Source of the DNA: Actinophytocola xanthii
GTDB taxonomy: Bacteria; Actinomycetota; Actinomycetes; Mycobacteriales; Pseudonocardiaceae
DNA: 64,000 nt
Direction of reading: 5' to 3'
Assembly: GCF_001921205.1 (NCBI RefSeq)
Contig: NZ_MSIE01000030.1
Coordinates: 1 to 64,000, forward strand
Shown: piece by piece, positions 50,567 through 60,221 of the stretch
Layout: every line of letters starts with the position of its first letter
Position numbering within the stretch: the first letter of the stretch is position 1
Program-made: the position numbers and the translations under genes
Notes under the pieces: model-generated
Told to the model about the DNA's origin: nothing
The model's database searches: none
The model's input: the letters and a program-made list of their open reading frames with translations, nothing else

Positions 50567-52954
50567 CTAACACTTCCGCCATACCGTGACGTCGGCGTCG
50601 AAGAACTCGTAGTGGCGGCGGTGGTCGCGCATGACGCCGGCCTCGTTCGACTCGGCTACCAGGTCGAAGGACTCGGTGAGCAGTCGGCGCAGTGCCTGCT
50701 CGCTGCTCTGGTCGGCGCCGCCGATCCACCGTTGCCGGTCGGTGAAGGCCGGCTGCCAGCTCCACGGGCTGCCGACGACCAGCAGGCCGCCCGGTCGCAA
50801 CAACGCCGTCGAGTCGATGAACTGGCGCAGGCACCCGAGCGGGTCGTCGAGCCGGTCGAGCAGGTTGGCGAGCACGACCGCGGTGAACGAGCCGAGTTCG
50901 GGGGACAGCGCGGCGGCGTCCCCGGTGCGGAACTCGACACCGCCGCCGGCGACCGGGCGCGGGGCCCTGGCGAACAGCAGGGTGCTGCGCTCCGCCTGCT
51001 CCGGCCGCTCGTAGGGCACGGTCTTCCCGGCGGCGAGCGCGTTGGCCGTGTCGACGAACTGGGTGCTCCGGTCGATCCCGACGACCTCGGCGGGTACCCG
51101 GGAGGCGATCTCGAACGCCACCCCGCCGACCGAGCTGCCGACGTCCAGCACCCGGTGCAGCGGCGTACCGGCCCGTGCGGCGGCCCGCACCAGGAGCTCG
51201 GCCACCCGGGCTGGGTAGCCGTGCGCGGCGGCAAGCGGGTGGTCGGGCCGGCCGAACGTGTCCTGCTCGTCGCCGAAGTGCATCAGCAGGTACCGGTCGA
51301 GCACCTCGTGCCGTTCGTACCGGTCCTCCTCCCGGTCCGGCGCCGCGGCCTGCGCCGGCGGTGCCGCACTCGCCGCCGGTTCGGCGGCGCTGACCAGCCG
51401 AATGCCGGCCTGCTGCAGGAAGTGCGGGCGGAAGTGGTAGCGGGCCCAGATGCTGGCCTGGTCGCCGGTGCTCACGAAGCAGCCGCCGAGGATCATCTGG
51501 TGCTGGCCGTCGAAGCACGGCACCGAGAAGTCCTCGTAGTAGGGGTGGACGGTGAACCCCTCCAGCGGGTTGGCCACGTCCTCCGACCACGTCCAGAGAT
51601 TGCCCCCGACGTCGTGCACGCCGTGGCCGGTGGCGGGGGAGTGGTCGACCGGGCTCTCCGAACCCCACGCGAGGTTCAGGTTGACCCCCCGTGCGCGCAG
51701 GTCGTCGCCGGCCGCCCGCAGCACGCGGTCGTCGTCGGCGGTCGGCTTCGCCGGCAGGTCACGCAGCCGGTTGAACTCGAACTCGGTGGGCAGCCGGTAG
51801 GTCCGATCGTCCTTCTGGGACCGCCAGGCGCAGAACGCCTTCGCCTCGTGGTAGTTCACGCAGACCGGCCAGTCCCACGGCATGTCGATCTCGTCGAAGG
51901 TGGTGCGCAGTCGAAAGGTGTGCAGCCCGGTCGGACCGGCCTGCACCCACCAGCGCGGCCACTTCGCGTTGCGGAACCGGCGCCAGCGCTCGCCCTCCTC
52001 CGACCACAGCTCAGGTCGGCGGTAGCCGCCGTCCACGACGAACTCGTGGAACTCCCCGTTGCTGACCAGGAAGCGAGCTGTGTCGAACTCGGACACCTCC
52101 TGCTCTCGGGTGCCGTACTCGTTGTCCCAACCGAACGACGGGAAGTCCCACGGCTTTCCCAGCCGGGCGGTGCCGGCGGGGATGGTGACCAGGTCGTTGT
52201 CCGGATAGGACTCGGTGGACGGCCGTCCGCTCTCGGTGACCCGGCCGATCGGCGTCGGCAGCGGCCATTCCTCGGGCTGGCGCACCAACCGCCGCGGCAG
52301 CTCCCGGATCAGGACCGAGCTGGTCTCGAGGTGGACGCGGTCGTGCTCGAACGCGAGGAACAGCGCCCAGGCCTGGTCGTCCATGGTCACCGGGCGACCG
52401 AGGTCCGGGGCGAACGGCGTCGACTCGATCACCTGGAGCATGGTCCGGTAGACCGTCGCCCGGTACTCCCGCACGGCGGCGACGGAGGGCCAGCGCATCT
52501 CGTTCTTGGACATGTCGTCCCAGGACATCTCGTCGACGCCGGTCTCCAGGACGTCCTCGAGATAGGCGTCGACCGGCGCTTCGAGCAGGCCGCTGACCCG
52601 GAGCTTGTTGACGTAGAGCGCCGCCGGGTGGCCGTAGTAGAAGATCATCGGGTGGCGCAGCCCGTGGTCCGGTGGCCGGTAGAACGCCTCGGACGTCTGC
52701 AGGCCCGCGAACAGGGTCTCCTGCAGCGTCCAGGAGTTGTTGAAGTAGTCGACGACCTCGTCGCGACCGCACACCGACAGGTCCGGCATGGGCAGCGAGG
52801 TCAGCCGCCCGTCCGGACCGACACCCGGGCACGTTCCGCGGTCGGGTCGTTGGCCGGTGAACCACCAGCCCGGGTCGCGCCTGCCGGTCAGCCGTTCGTC
52901 GGCGTGCTCGGTGGCGTTCGTTTCCCACATTGCCGGTTCTGCCGTAGCCGTCAT
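50567..52954 (-). CDS. ovoA: 5-histidylcysteine sulfoxide synthase with methyltransferase domain (ovothiol biosynthesis, OvoA)
   Basis: 795 aa iron enzyme that joins histidine and cysteine with O2 in ovothiol synthesis. The N-terminal DinB-type domain has the iron site H204-x3-H208-x-E210 (E-H-D-R-V-H-L-E). The middle FGE-sulfatase-type domain shows G-G-N-L-W-T-W-S-E-D-V and G-G-C-F-V-S. The C-terminal domain is a SAM methyltransferase (V-L-D-V-G-S-S-V-G-G), the fusion typical of OvoA rather than ergothioneine EgtB. ATG 52954 follows GAGGGCCAGG. No recognisable OvoB sulfoxide lyase is adjacent. A PLP-decarboxylase/FAD pair lies just beyond a DUF402 gene. Confidence 0.9.
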   Translation of the reverse strand: MTATAEPAMWETNATEHADERLTGRRDPGWWFTGQRPDRGTCPGVGPDGRLTSLPMPDLSVCGRDEVVDYFNNSWTLQETLFAGLQTSEAFYRPPDHGLRHPMIFYYGHPAALYVNKLRVSGLLEAPVDAYLEDVLETGVDEMSWDDMSKNEMRWPSVAAVREYRATVYRTMLQVIESTPFAPDLGRPVTMDDQAWALFLAFEHDRVHLETSSVLIRELPRRLVRQPEEWPLPTPIGRVTESGRPSTESYPDNDLVTIPAGTARLGKPWDFPSFGWDNEYGTREQEVSEFDTARFLVSNGEFHEFVVDGGYRRPELWSEEGERWRRFRNAKWPRWWVQAGPTGLHTFRLRTTFDEIDMPWDWPVCVNYHEAKAFCAWRSQKDDRTYRLPTEFEFNRLRDLPAKPTADDDRVLRAAGDDLRARGVNLNLAWGSESPVDHSPATGHGVHDVGGNLWTWSEDVANPLEGFTVHPYYEDFSVPCFDGQHQMILGGCFVSTGDQASIWARYHFRPHFLQQAGIRLVSAAEPAASAAPPAQAAAPDREEDRYERHEVLDRYLLMHFGDEQDTFGRPDHPLAAAHGYPARVAELLVRAAARAGTPLHRVLDVGSSVGGVAFEIASRVPAEVVGIDRSTQFVDTANALAAGKTVPYERPEQAERSTLLFARAPRPVAGGGVEFRTGDAAALSPELGSFTAVVLANLLDRLDDPLGCLRQFIDSTALLRPGGLLVVGSPWSWQPAFTDRQRWIGGADQSSEQALRRLLTESFDLVAESNEAGVMRDHRRHYEFFDADVTVWRKC

Positions 52955-53098
52955 GTCCTGGCCCTCGTGTCTCTCGCCGGAGTGCCCGCGGGCTCCCGGC
53001 GTCGGAATCTCTGGCGTCGGAATCTGTCGACAGCGTGACATCCGGTCTGAAACTCGTTCATCTCCCGCGTTGCGGTCGACGGGCTCCGCACAACGAGA

Positions 53099-53134
53099 GG
53101 CGGCCGCGAGGAGACGTGGGTCCTCGCGGCCGCC
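53099..53134 (-). terminator. terminator of the adhesin gene, 14-bp perfect stem
   Basis: GGCGGCCGCGAGGA (53099-53112) pairs exactly with 53121-53134 around an 8-nt loop, 23 bp past the adhesin stop. Confidence 0.75.
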
Positions 53135-53156
53135 AGATCATCCGACGGGGTCGGTG

Positions 53157-56100
53157 CTACCTCGTTCGGGTCACCCGCGTCCGGCGGGAGGCGGCGAGCA
53201 GCGTGGCGCCGCTCGTGATGAACAGCAGGGCCCAGCCGAGGATCGCGGCCGGCGTTCCCACGCCGGTGTAGGCGAGGCCGCCGTCCCCGTCTCCGTCCCC
53301 GCCGGCGGTGCTAGCGCCGCCGCCACCGGCAGTGCTCGGGCCGCCGCCGCTGGCCCCGTCCTCCTCGTCGACCGGGATGCTGACCGAGGACGGCGGCGAC
53401 TCGACCGGTTCGCCACCCTCGCCGGGGGTCCCCGTCGCGGTCGCCACGTTGTAGACCCGACCCGACTCGACGTCGGCCTCGGTCACCACGTAGACGGGCG
53501 CCGTGCAGATCATCGACGCACCTGGCTCCAGCGTGCTCTGCGGGCAGGTGATGTCGCTGATCTTCGGGTCGTTGACGATGATGTCGATCAGCTCCACGTC
53601 GCCGGTGTTGGTCACCGCGAACGTGTAGGTGACCTCCTCGCCGGCGTCGGCCAGCCCGTCACCGTCCTGGTCGGCCAGGTCGGCGCGCTTGATGAGCTCG
53701 AGGCTCGGCTGGTCGCCGCCCGCGCCGCCACCGCCGCCGCCGGAGCCCTCGTCCACGGGCACGTCGACGGTCACCGGCGGGGTGACGATCGGCGGGCCGG
53801 TACCCGGCGGCTGGCCGGAGCCGGTCGCCACGTTCCGCACCACGCCCGCGTCGATGTCGGCGTCGGTCACCGTGTACGGCGGGGCCGTGCAGGTCACCGA
53901 GTCGCCGGGGGCCAGCGGGCCGGCCGGGCAGGTCACGTCGCCGGCCTTGGGGTCGTTGACCTGGACGTTGGTCAGCGGCACGTTGCCGGTGTTGGTGAGG
54001 ACGAACGAGTAGTCGATCGTCTCCCCGACGTCGGCGAGCGCGTCACCGTCGGTGTCGTTGAGATCCGCGTCCTTGGTGATCGTCAGACCCGGGTCCGCGA
54101 CCGGCACCTCGGCACTGTCCGGCGGGGTCTCCACCGGGGGTCCCTGCGGGGGTGTGCCCCTGGCGACGGCGGTGTTGCGGACGACGCCGGCGTCGATGTC
54201 GGCCTGGGTCACGGTGTACAGCTCCGAGCTGCAGGTCACCGCGGAACTCGGGGCGAGGATCGTCAACGGACAGGTAACCGGACCGACCTTCGGGTCGGTG
54301 ACCTCGATGTTGGTCAGCGTCACGTTGCCGGTGTTGACGATCACGAACGAGTAGTCGATCGTCTCGCCCAGGTCGGCCAGGTCGTTGTCGTTGAGGTCGT
54401 TCAGCGTGGCGACCTTGTCCAGCGTCAGCGCCGGCGCGGCCGGCGCGGTCGGCGTGGTGGTGGAGTCGGGCGGCGACACGACCGGAGCCCCACCGGGGTC
54501 GGTGTTGGCGTGTGCCACCGCCGTGTTGGTGATCTCGCCGGCGAGGATGTCCGCCTCGGTCACCCGGCGCGGCTGCGCGGCCTCACACGTCGTCGGCTGC
54601 AGCGGCTCGAGCTCGGTCTCCGGGCAGTTCACGACGCCGGCGGTCGGGTCCTCGACCCGCACGTCGACCAGTCGAACGTTGCCGTTGTTGACCACGACGA
54701 ACGTCCACCTGATGAACTCGCCGAGGTCGGCGAGCCCGTTGCCGTTGTCGTCGTCGAGGTCGGCGATCTTGTCCAGCGCGAGGCCCGGGGTGGCCGAGAT
54801 CGTCGGCGTGTTCGTCGCCGAGGGGTGCGAGACGACCTCCGCCCCGCCCGGGGCGGCCGCCTGCGCGAATGCCGAGTTGACGACCTGACCTTCGGCCACG
54901 TCGTCGGCGTCGGTGATGTGCGGGGCGTCGGACGTGCAGCGAACCGGGGTTCCCGGAACGATCGAGGCCTGCTGGCAGGTCACCCCGGTCAGCGAGGGAT
55001 CCACGACCCGCAGGCCGGTCAGCGTCACGTTGCCGAAGTTGTTGACCGTGAACGAGTAGTTGATTGCCTCGCCGATGTCGGCGACGCCGTTGCCGTTGGC
55101 GTCGACCAGGGCCGCCCGCTTGACCAGCCCGAGCCGATGGATGGGCTGGAAGACGGGGATGTTCGTCACCGACTCCGGCGACTGCACGGCCTGGCCGTTC
55201 GGCGCGGTCGCGGTCGCTCTCGTCGTCGTCACGACCTGGCCCGCCTCCACGTCCTCGGCCGTGATCACGTGGTTCGGGACGGTGCAGGTCGTCCCCTGGC
55301 GGACCGGCAGCACGGTGGCGGCACAGGTGATCACCTCGCCGTTGTGCCTGACCTCCAGGTTGGTCAATGTCACGTTGCCCGTGTTGGTCACGGTGACCGT
55401 GTAGCGGACCGTCTCGCCCAGGGTGCCGTAGTCGTCGTGGTTGGTGTCCTGCAGCAGGGCAAGGGCGACCAGGCCGAGCGAGGGCGCGGGCGTCGCGGTC
55501 GTGGTGATCGCGGTGCCGCTGTTGTTCGCCGTGTTCGGGTCGGTGTCACCCGGTCCCACGCTCGCCGTGGCCGTGTTGATCAGGGGGAACGTGAAGTTCG
55601 CCGGCGTCGTGCCGGTGATCTGGATCGTCGCCTGCTGACCGGAGGCCAGTGGACCGCCGGTACACGTGACGGCGTTGCCCACGACCGAACAGCCCGGCGT
55701 GGTGCTCACCACCCCGGTCACGACGGCGGGAACGTTGTCGACGAGGGTGAACGACCCCGCGGTCTCCGGTCCGTTGTTGGTGACCGTGATCTGCCAGGTG
55801 ATCGCCGACGCGGGGGCGGCGGCCTCCGGGCCGGACTTCGTGACGGCCAGGTCCGCGCTCGCGGCCAGCCTGTTCTCGGTGGCGGCCGGTGCCTCGGCCG
55901 GCTCCTTCGAGTCCGGGGTGGACGGTTGCGCCGACTCCTCGGTCTCGGCCGGCTCGGCGTCCGTGTCCGGCTCGGTGCCGGACTCGCCCGTCACCGTCTC
56001 GCTCTCACCGGGAGCCGGTTCCTCGGCGGGTTCCTCAGCCGGTTCACCGGCCGGTTCGGACTGCGGTTCCTCGGCGGGCTCGGACGGGGTTTCCACCGGC

Positions 56101-56348
56101 GTTTCCGAAGTATTTTCGGAATTCTCCGGTTGCTCCGCCTCGACGGCCGGAGCCTCGGGCGAGGAGCTCGCGACCGGCACTGCCGCCGGGTCCGCGACGG
56201 GGACGTCGTCGACCGCGGCGGCCGGTATTCCCACCGCGAGGAACACGAGGGCGGTCAGTAAAATGCTGGCTGCGGCTCGCGCCGCGGCCCTTCGGTGCGG
56301 GTACCGGTTGAATACAGTGGCTTCCGGCGAGTTTCTAGGATTTCTCAT
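53157..56348 (-). CDS. sortase-anchored DUF11-repeat surface protein
   Basis: 1063 aa. ATG 56348 follows GAGGTG at 8 nt. A signal peptide with a twin-Arg-like basic start is followed by a ~130-residue Pro/Glu-rich stalk, then seven DUF11/conserved-repeat beta-sandwich modules. Six of them carry a calcium-type loop such as D-x-N-G-N-G-x-A-D-x-G-E and two conserved cysteines. A Gly/Ser-rich linker precedes the C-terminal signal L-A-Y-T-G (1025-1029), a hydrophobic helix and a basic tail, i.e. a class E (LAxTG) sortase substrate fixed to peptidoglycan. Probably an adhesin or sheath protein of aerial or substrate hyphae. No sortase gene is in the window. Confidence 0.85.
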   Translation of the reverse strand: MRNPRNSPEATVFNRYPHRRAAARAAASILLTALVFLAVGIPAAAVDDVPVADPAAVPVASSSPEAPAVEAEQPENSENTSETPVETPSEPAEEPQSEPAGEPAEEPAEEPAPGESETVTGESGTEPDTDAEPAETEESAQPSTPDSKEPAEAPAATENRLAASADLAVTKSGPEAAAPASAITWQITVTNNGPETAGSFTLVDNVPAVVTGVVSTTPGCSVVGNAVTCTGGPLASGQQATIQITGTTPANFTFPLINTATASVGPGDTDPNTANNSGTAITTTATPAPSLGLVALALLQDTNHDDYGTLGETVRYTVTVTNTGNVTLTNLEVRHNGEVITCAATVLPVRQGTTCTVPNHVITAEDVEAGQVVTTTRATATAPNGQAVQSPESVTNIPVFQPIHRLGLVKRAALVDANGNGVADIGEAINYSFTVNNFGNVTLTGLRVVDPSLTGVTCQQASIVPGTPVRCTSDAPHITDADDVAEGQVVNSAFAQAAAPGGAEVVSHPSATNTPTISATPGLALDKIADLDDDNGNGLADLGEFIRWTFVVVNNGNVRLVDVRVEDPTAGVVNCPETELEPLQPTTCEAAQPRRVTEADILAGEITNTAVAHANTDPGGAPVVSPPDSTTTPTAPAAPALTLDKVATLNDLNDNDLADLGETIDYSFVIVNTGNVTLTNIEVTDPKVGPVTCPLTILAPSSAVTCSSELYTVTQADIDAGVVRNTAVARGTPPQGPPVETPPDSAEVPVADPGLTITKDADLNDTDGDALADVGETIDYSFVLTNTGNVPLTNVQVNDPKAGDVTCPAGPLAPGDSVTCTAPPYTVTDADIDAGVVRNVATGSGQPPGTGPPIVTPPVTVDVPVDEGSGGGGGGAGGDQPSLELIKRADLADQDGDGLADAGEEVTYTFAVTNTGDVELIDIIVNDPKISDITCPQSTLEPGASMICTAPVYVVTEADVESGRVYNVATATGTPGEGGEPVESPPSSVSIPVDEEDGASGGGPSTAGGGGASTAGGDGDGDGGLAYTGVGTPAAILGWALLFITSGATLLAASRRTRVTRTR

Positions 56349-56530
56349 CGGTTGTTCACCTCAACACGTCTCTCCCCGACCTGTCGCATTTGAGGACAAC
56401 TTTGGACCCTAGAGGGAAGAGGGTCGGGAAAAGCGCTTGCCGGTCAGTTCCTACCCGGAAGTGTGGTGCTGATCCGTTCGGGGGGGCAATTCGGTGACCC
56501 AGGAGATCCGGGCGTCGCCTCTCCGTGCGG

Positions 56531-56929
56531 TCAGGAGATCCCTTGTGGACCGGAGGCGGTCGGCGTGTCCGCAGTGGACAGCAGAGCGAGGTGATTGGGG
56601 TGCTGCTCGACGAGGGACTCCGGGGCGGACAGCCGCCAGGCCTCGTAGACCAGCTCGGTAAGCTCGTCGACCCCGATCCGGGGCAGGTGGACGACGACCC
56701 AGCCGAACCCGCCCGCGGTGAACTGGACCTCGAAGACGTCCGGCCGCTCGGAGACGAGCGCGAGCTGCTCGGACAGGGTCTGCTTCAGGCCGGTCGTGCT
56801 CGTGCGCGGCCAGTGGTAGCCGAACCGCCGGCCGAGGACGCTGAAGGACGTGTAGTCCCGCCCCCGGGTGCGCTCCACCTCGGCGAGTGCGTCCACGATC
56901 CGGAGGAACCGCGCATCGGCCACAGCCAC
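56531..56929 (-). CDS. MmcQ/YjbR-family protein
   Basis: 132 aa, GTG start. The two-stranded core and C-terminal helix (F-G-W-V-V-V-H-L-P-R-I-G-V-D-E-L-T-E-L-V) fit the YjbR/MmcQ fold, reported as double-wing DNA-binding-like, with function unknown. R-F-G-Y-H-W near the N-terminus is less typical. Monocistronic. Confidence 0.75.
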   Translation of the reverse strand: MAVADARFLRIVDALAEVERTRGRDYTSFSVLGRRFGYHWPRTSTTGLKQTLSEQLALVSERPDVFEVQFTAGGFGWVVVHLPRIGVDELTELVYEAWRLSAPESLVEQHPNHLALLSTADTPTASGPQGIS

Positions 56930-56975
56930 TCGATCATTCTCGCCGACGACGGGGGTCGCCGGGAAAGGGGGTGGC

Positions 56976-57290
56976 TCAGGGGCGCCAGTCCTCGCGCCAG
57001 TCCGGGTGGGCGTCGTAGACCGAGGCGACCAGCCCGAGCACGTCCTCGTCCTGCCCTTCGCGCGCCTCCCGCCGGATGAGCTCGGCCTTCTCGGGGAACG
57101 GCACCGGCACCCGCTCGTCGGGGGTCTGTACCGGGTCCGCGGCGACCAGCAGCCCGGCGCCGTCGTCGGTCCGCATCACCCGGATCCGCCCCCGCCGCTC
57201 GGCCTCGTCGATGAACGGCAGCTCGCCGGCGGTGAAGCGGCGCTCGTCGTCGTCGAGCCGCTCGAGGACGAAGGCGCTGAGTTCGGTCAT
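56976..57290 (-). CDS. DUF6221-type protein
   Basis: 104 aa small cytosolic protein beginning M-T-E-L-S-A-F-V-L-E-R-L-D-D-D-E, the usual start of DUF6221 proteins, and ending with V-Y-D-A-H-P-D-W-R-E-x-W. No function is known. Its ATG overlaps the stop of the erythromycin-esterase-like gene (ATGA, 57287-57290), so the two are coupled. Confidence 0.8.
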   Translation of the reverse strand: MTELSAFVLERLDDDERRFTAGELPFIDEAERRGRIRVMRTDDGAGLLVAADPVQTPDERVPVPFPEKAELIRREAREGQDEDVLGLVASVYDAHPDWREDWRP

Positions 57291-58582
57291 GGCACTAGGT
57301 GTGCCCGACCCACGGCCGGGCGAAACGGCTCGCGGCCGGCGTGCAGCGGGTTCAGCGCCCCGGACTCGTCGAACCAGAGGAAGGCGTCGTAGCGGTCGCC
57401 GAGGACGGTGGGCACGTAGTTGCTCCACGGCTCGCGGTCGGGGTGATAGACGACGCCGATCGCCCGGTGGTCCAGCCGGTCGGCGAGCAGGTCCGGCCGG
57501 TCCCCGCGGGGGAAGGTGAGCAGCGCCTGGGCCGGGGCGGCGTCGTGCAGCACGTCCTCGACCGACCCCCGCCGGCCGGGCGGCACCGGCAGCTCCCGCA
57601 CCGGCGCGCCCCAGGCGCCGGCGGCGAGGACCGTGCCGCGGTGGCTCCCGAAGCCGACGAGCGCGACCTGGTCGGCGCCCCATCGCTGGCGGGCCAGCTG
57701 TCCGATGTTGATCTCTCCTGCGTCGGCCATCGTGGTCGCCCTGGCGTCTCCGACGTGGGTGTTGTGGGCCCAGACCACTGCCCGGGCGCCCGGCCCGTAG
57801 TGGGTCAGCAGCCGGTCGAGGGTGTCGTCCATGTGCCGGTCGCGCACGTTCCAGGACTGCCGCCCGCCGGCGACCATCGCGCGGTAGTAACGCTCCGCAC
57901 CGGCCACGATCTCGGCGTTCTGCCAGGCGCCGAAGCGCGCTGGCCCGGCGGCCTGGTCGGCCACCGCCCGTTCCCGCAGCCGGACCAGCAGGTCGACGAC
58001 CTCGTTCTCGCAGCTGGCGTCGGTGAGCCGGTTGGCCCGGGCGTAGCCGTGCGCGTCCCCGCCGAACGGCTCGAAGCAGCGGTAGGCGGCCAGGGCGGCC
58101 GGCACCTGGGCGGGGTCGTGCTCACGCAGGTAGCCCAGGATCTCGCGCAGCGACTCCCACAGGGAGTACACGTCCAGCCCGTGGAAGCCGACGCGGTGCG
58201 CGGGCTCCCGGCCGGCGTTGGCCGCCCGCAGCAACCGGCAGAAGTCGCTGACCTCCTCGTTGGCCCACATCCAGGTGGGCCACCGGCGGAAGGCCGCGAG
58301 CGCGGTCCGCGGGTCCTCGTCCCCGCCGGGCAGGGCGCGGACGCTGCGGTCGACCCGGTCGCAGTCCGGCCAGTCCCCCTCGACCGCGACGAAGGAGAAC
58401 CCGAGCTCGGCGACGAGGCGCTGGGTCAGCAGGGCGCGCCAGCGGTAGAACTCGTGGGTGCCGTGGGTGGCCTCGCCGAGCATCACGACCCGCGCGTGGC
58501 CGACCCGGTCCAGCAGCGCGTCGAGGTCCTCCGCCCCGGCCAGGGGCCGGGTCAGGGCGAGGACGTCGTCGCGGTAGCCCAT
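57287..58582 (-). CDS. erythromycin esterase-family protein
   Basis: 431 aa. The N-terminal L-G-E-A-T-H-G-T-H-E-F-Y motif contains the Glu and catalytic His of the Ere/Cog2312 family; A-V-E-G-D-W-P-D and V-V-W-A-H-N-T-H-V-G-D-A further on complete the active-site set. Members hydrolyse macrolide lactones (EreA/B), but most actinomycete copies act on unknown esters, so macrolide resistance should not be assumed. A 12-bp perfect palindrome GGTACGCGTACC lies immediately upstream of the start. Confidence 0.87.
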   Translation of the reverse strand: MGYRDDVLALTRPLAGAEDLDALLDRVGHARVVMLGEATHGTHEFYRWRALLTQRLVAELGFSFVAVEGDWPDCDRVDRSVRALPGGDEDPRTALAAFRRWPTWMWANEEVSDFCRLLRAANAGREPAHRVGFHGLDVYSLWESLREILGYLREHDPAQVPAALAAYRCFEPFGGDAHGYARANRLTDASCENEVVDLLVRLRERAVADQAAGPARFGAWQNAEIVAGAERYYRAMVAGGRQSWNVRDRHMDDTLDRLLTHYGPGARAVVWAHNTHVGDARATTMADAGEINIGQLARQRWGADQVALVGFGSHRGTVLAAGAWGAPVRELPVPPGRRGSVEDVLHDAAPAQALLTFPRGDRPDLLADRLDHRAIGVVYHPDREPWSNYVPTVLGDRYDAFLWFDESGALNPLHAGREPFRPAVGRAHLVP

Positions 58583-58584
58583 GC

Positions 58585-58596
58585 GGTACGCGTACC
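58585..58596. promoter_or_regulatory. GGTACGCGTACC palindrome
   Basis: Perfect 12-bp palindrome 2 bp upstream of the erythromycin-esterase-like start. Binding here would block initiation; candidate operator. Confidence 0.35.
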
Positions 58597-58600
58597 CGCA

Positions 58601-58633
58601 CCGCCCGGCGCGACACCTCGCCGCGCCGGGCGG
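58601..58633 (-). terminator. terminator of the alpha/beta hydrolase gene
   Basis: CCGCCCGGCGCG (58601-58612) and CGCGCCGGGCGG (58622-58633) form a perfect 12-bp stem with a 9-nt loop, 8 bp past the hydrolase stop. Confidence 0.7.
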
Positions 58634-58641
58634 GCCGGGGC

Positions 58642-59598
<957 letters not shown>

Positions 59599-59736
59599 TC
59601 ACGCGGGGCGGAGTTGGGGAGCCGACCCTGGCGCGGCAGCACGAGATCCTCGGCACCTGCCATCCGTCCATTGTGGGCGCGATTCGCGGTCTCGCGGTCG
59701 CCCTGCGCCGGGGGGGTGTACGAGGAAGCCGCTCGA

Positions 59737-60099
59737 TCACCGGCCCGAGCGGAACTTGTCGAGGATGCGACGGTCCCGTTTGGTCGGTCGACCCGCGCCG
59801 CGGTCTCGGAAGGCGACCGGAACGGCTGCCTCGGGTGGCGGCGCCGGGGTGCGGTCGAGGTAGCAGGTGGCCGCGTCGGAGGCGCCTACTCGCTTCTGGA
59901 TCACGCGGACCACCTCGACGACCCGGGTCGTTCCGTTGACCCGGGCGCGTACCTCGTCCCCGGGGGACACGGTCGTCGCGGGTTTGGCGGGGTGGTCGTT
60001 GACGCGCACGTGTCCCGCTCGGCAGGCCGCGGCGGCGTCCGGCCTCGTCTTGGTCAGTCGGACCGCCCACAGCCAGCGGTCCACCCGGGTGGACTCCAT
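59737..60099 (-). CDS. S4-domain RNA-binding protein (Hsp15-like)
   Basis: 120 aa. S4 domain at about residues 4-65 (R-V-D-R-W-L-W-A-V-R-L-T-K-T-R, then G-H-V-R-V-N-D and P-G-D-E-V-R), followed by a basic tail ending K-R-D-R-R-I-L-D-K-F. This is the Hsp15/YrfH layout, which binds stalled 50S subunits and tRNA-nascent chains during heat stress. An upstream in-frame ATG would extend it, but M-E-S-T-R is the better start. Confidence 0.87.
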   Translation of the reverse strand: MESTRVDRWLWAVRLTKTRPDAAAACRAGHVRVNDHPAKPATTVSPGDEVRARVNGTTRVVEVVRVIQKRVGASDAATCYLDRTPAPPPEAAVPVAFRDRGAGRPTKRDRRILDKFRSGR

Positions 60100-60221
60100 A
60101 GGAACATCATGACAGCGAGCGGTGACCTTCAGACCCAGTCGCATGTCTTTCGTCCCTGTCGGGGATCTCCGCGGGCCAGCAGGGTTGGTGGTGGAGACGG
60201 ACGAGAGGCGAGGGAGTGGTC

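Noticed and set aside
52788-56261. 1157-codon plus-strand open frame opposite the adhesin
   Set aside because: Low-complexity mirror of the repeat modules; the sense strand has signal peptide, repeats and sorting motif.
57287-58582. Macrolide resistance gene
   Set aside because: The family motifs are present, but most chromosomal actinomycete members have unknown ester substrates, so resistance is not claimed.
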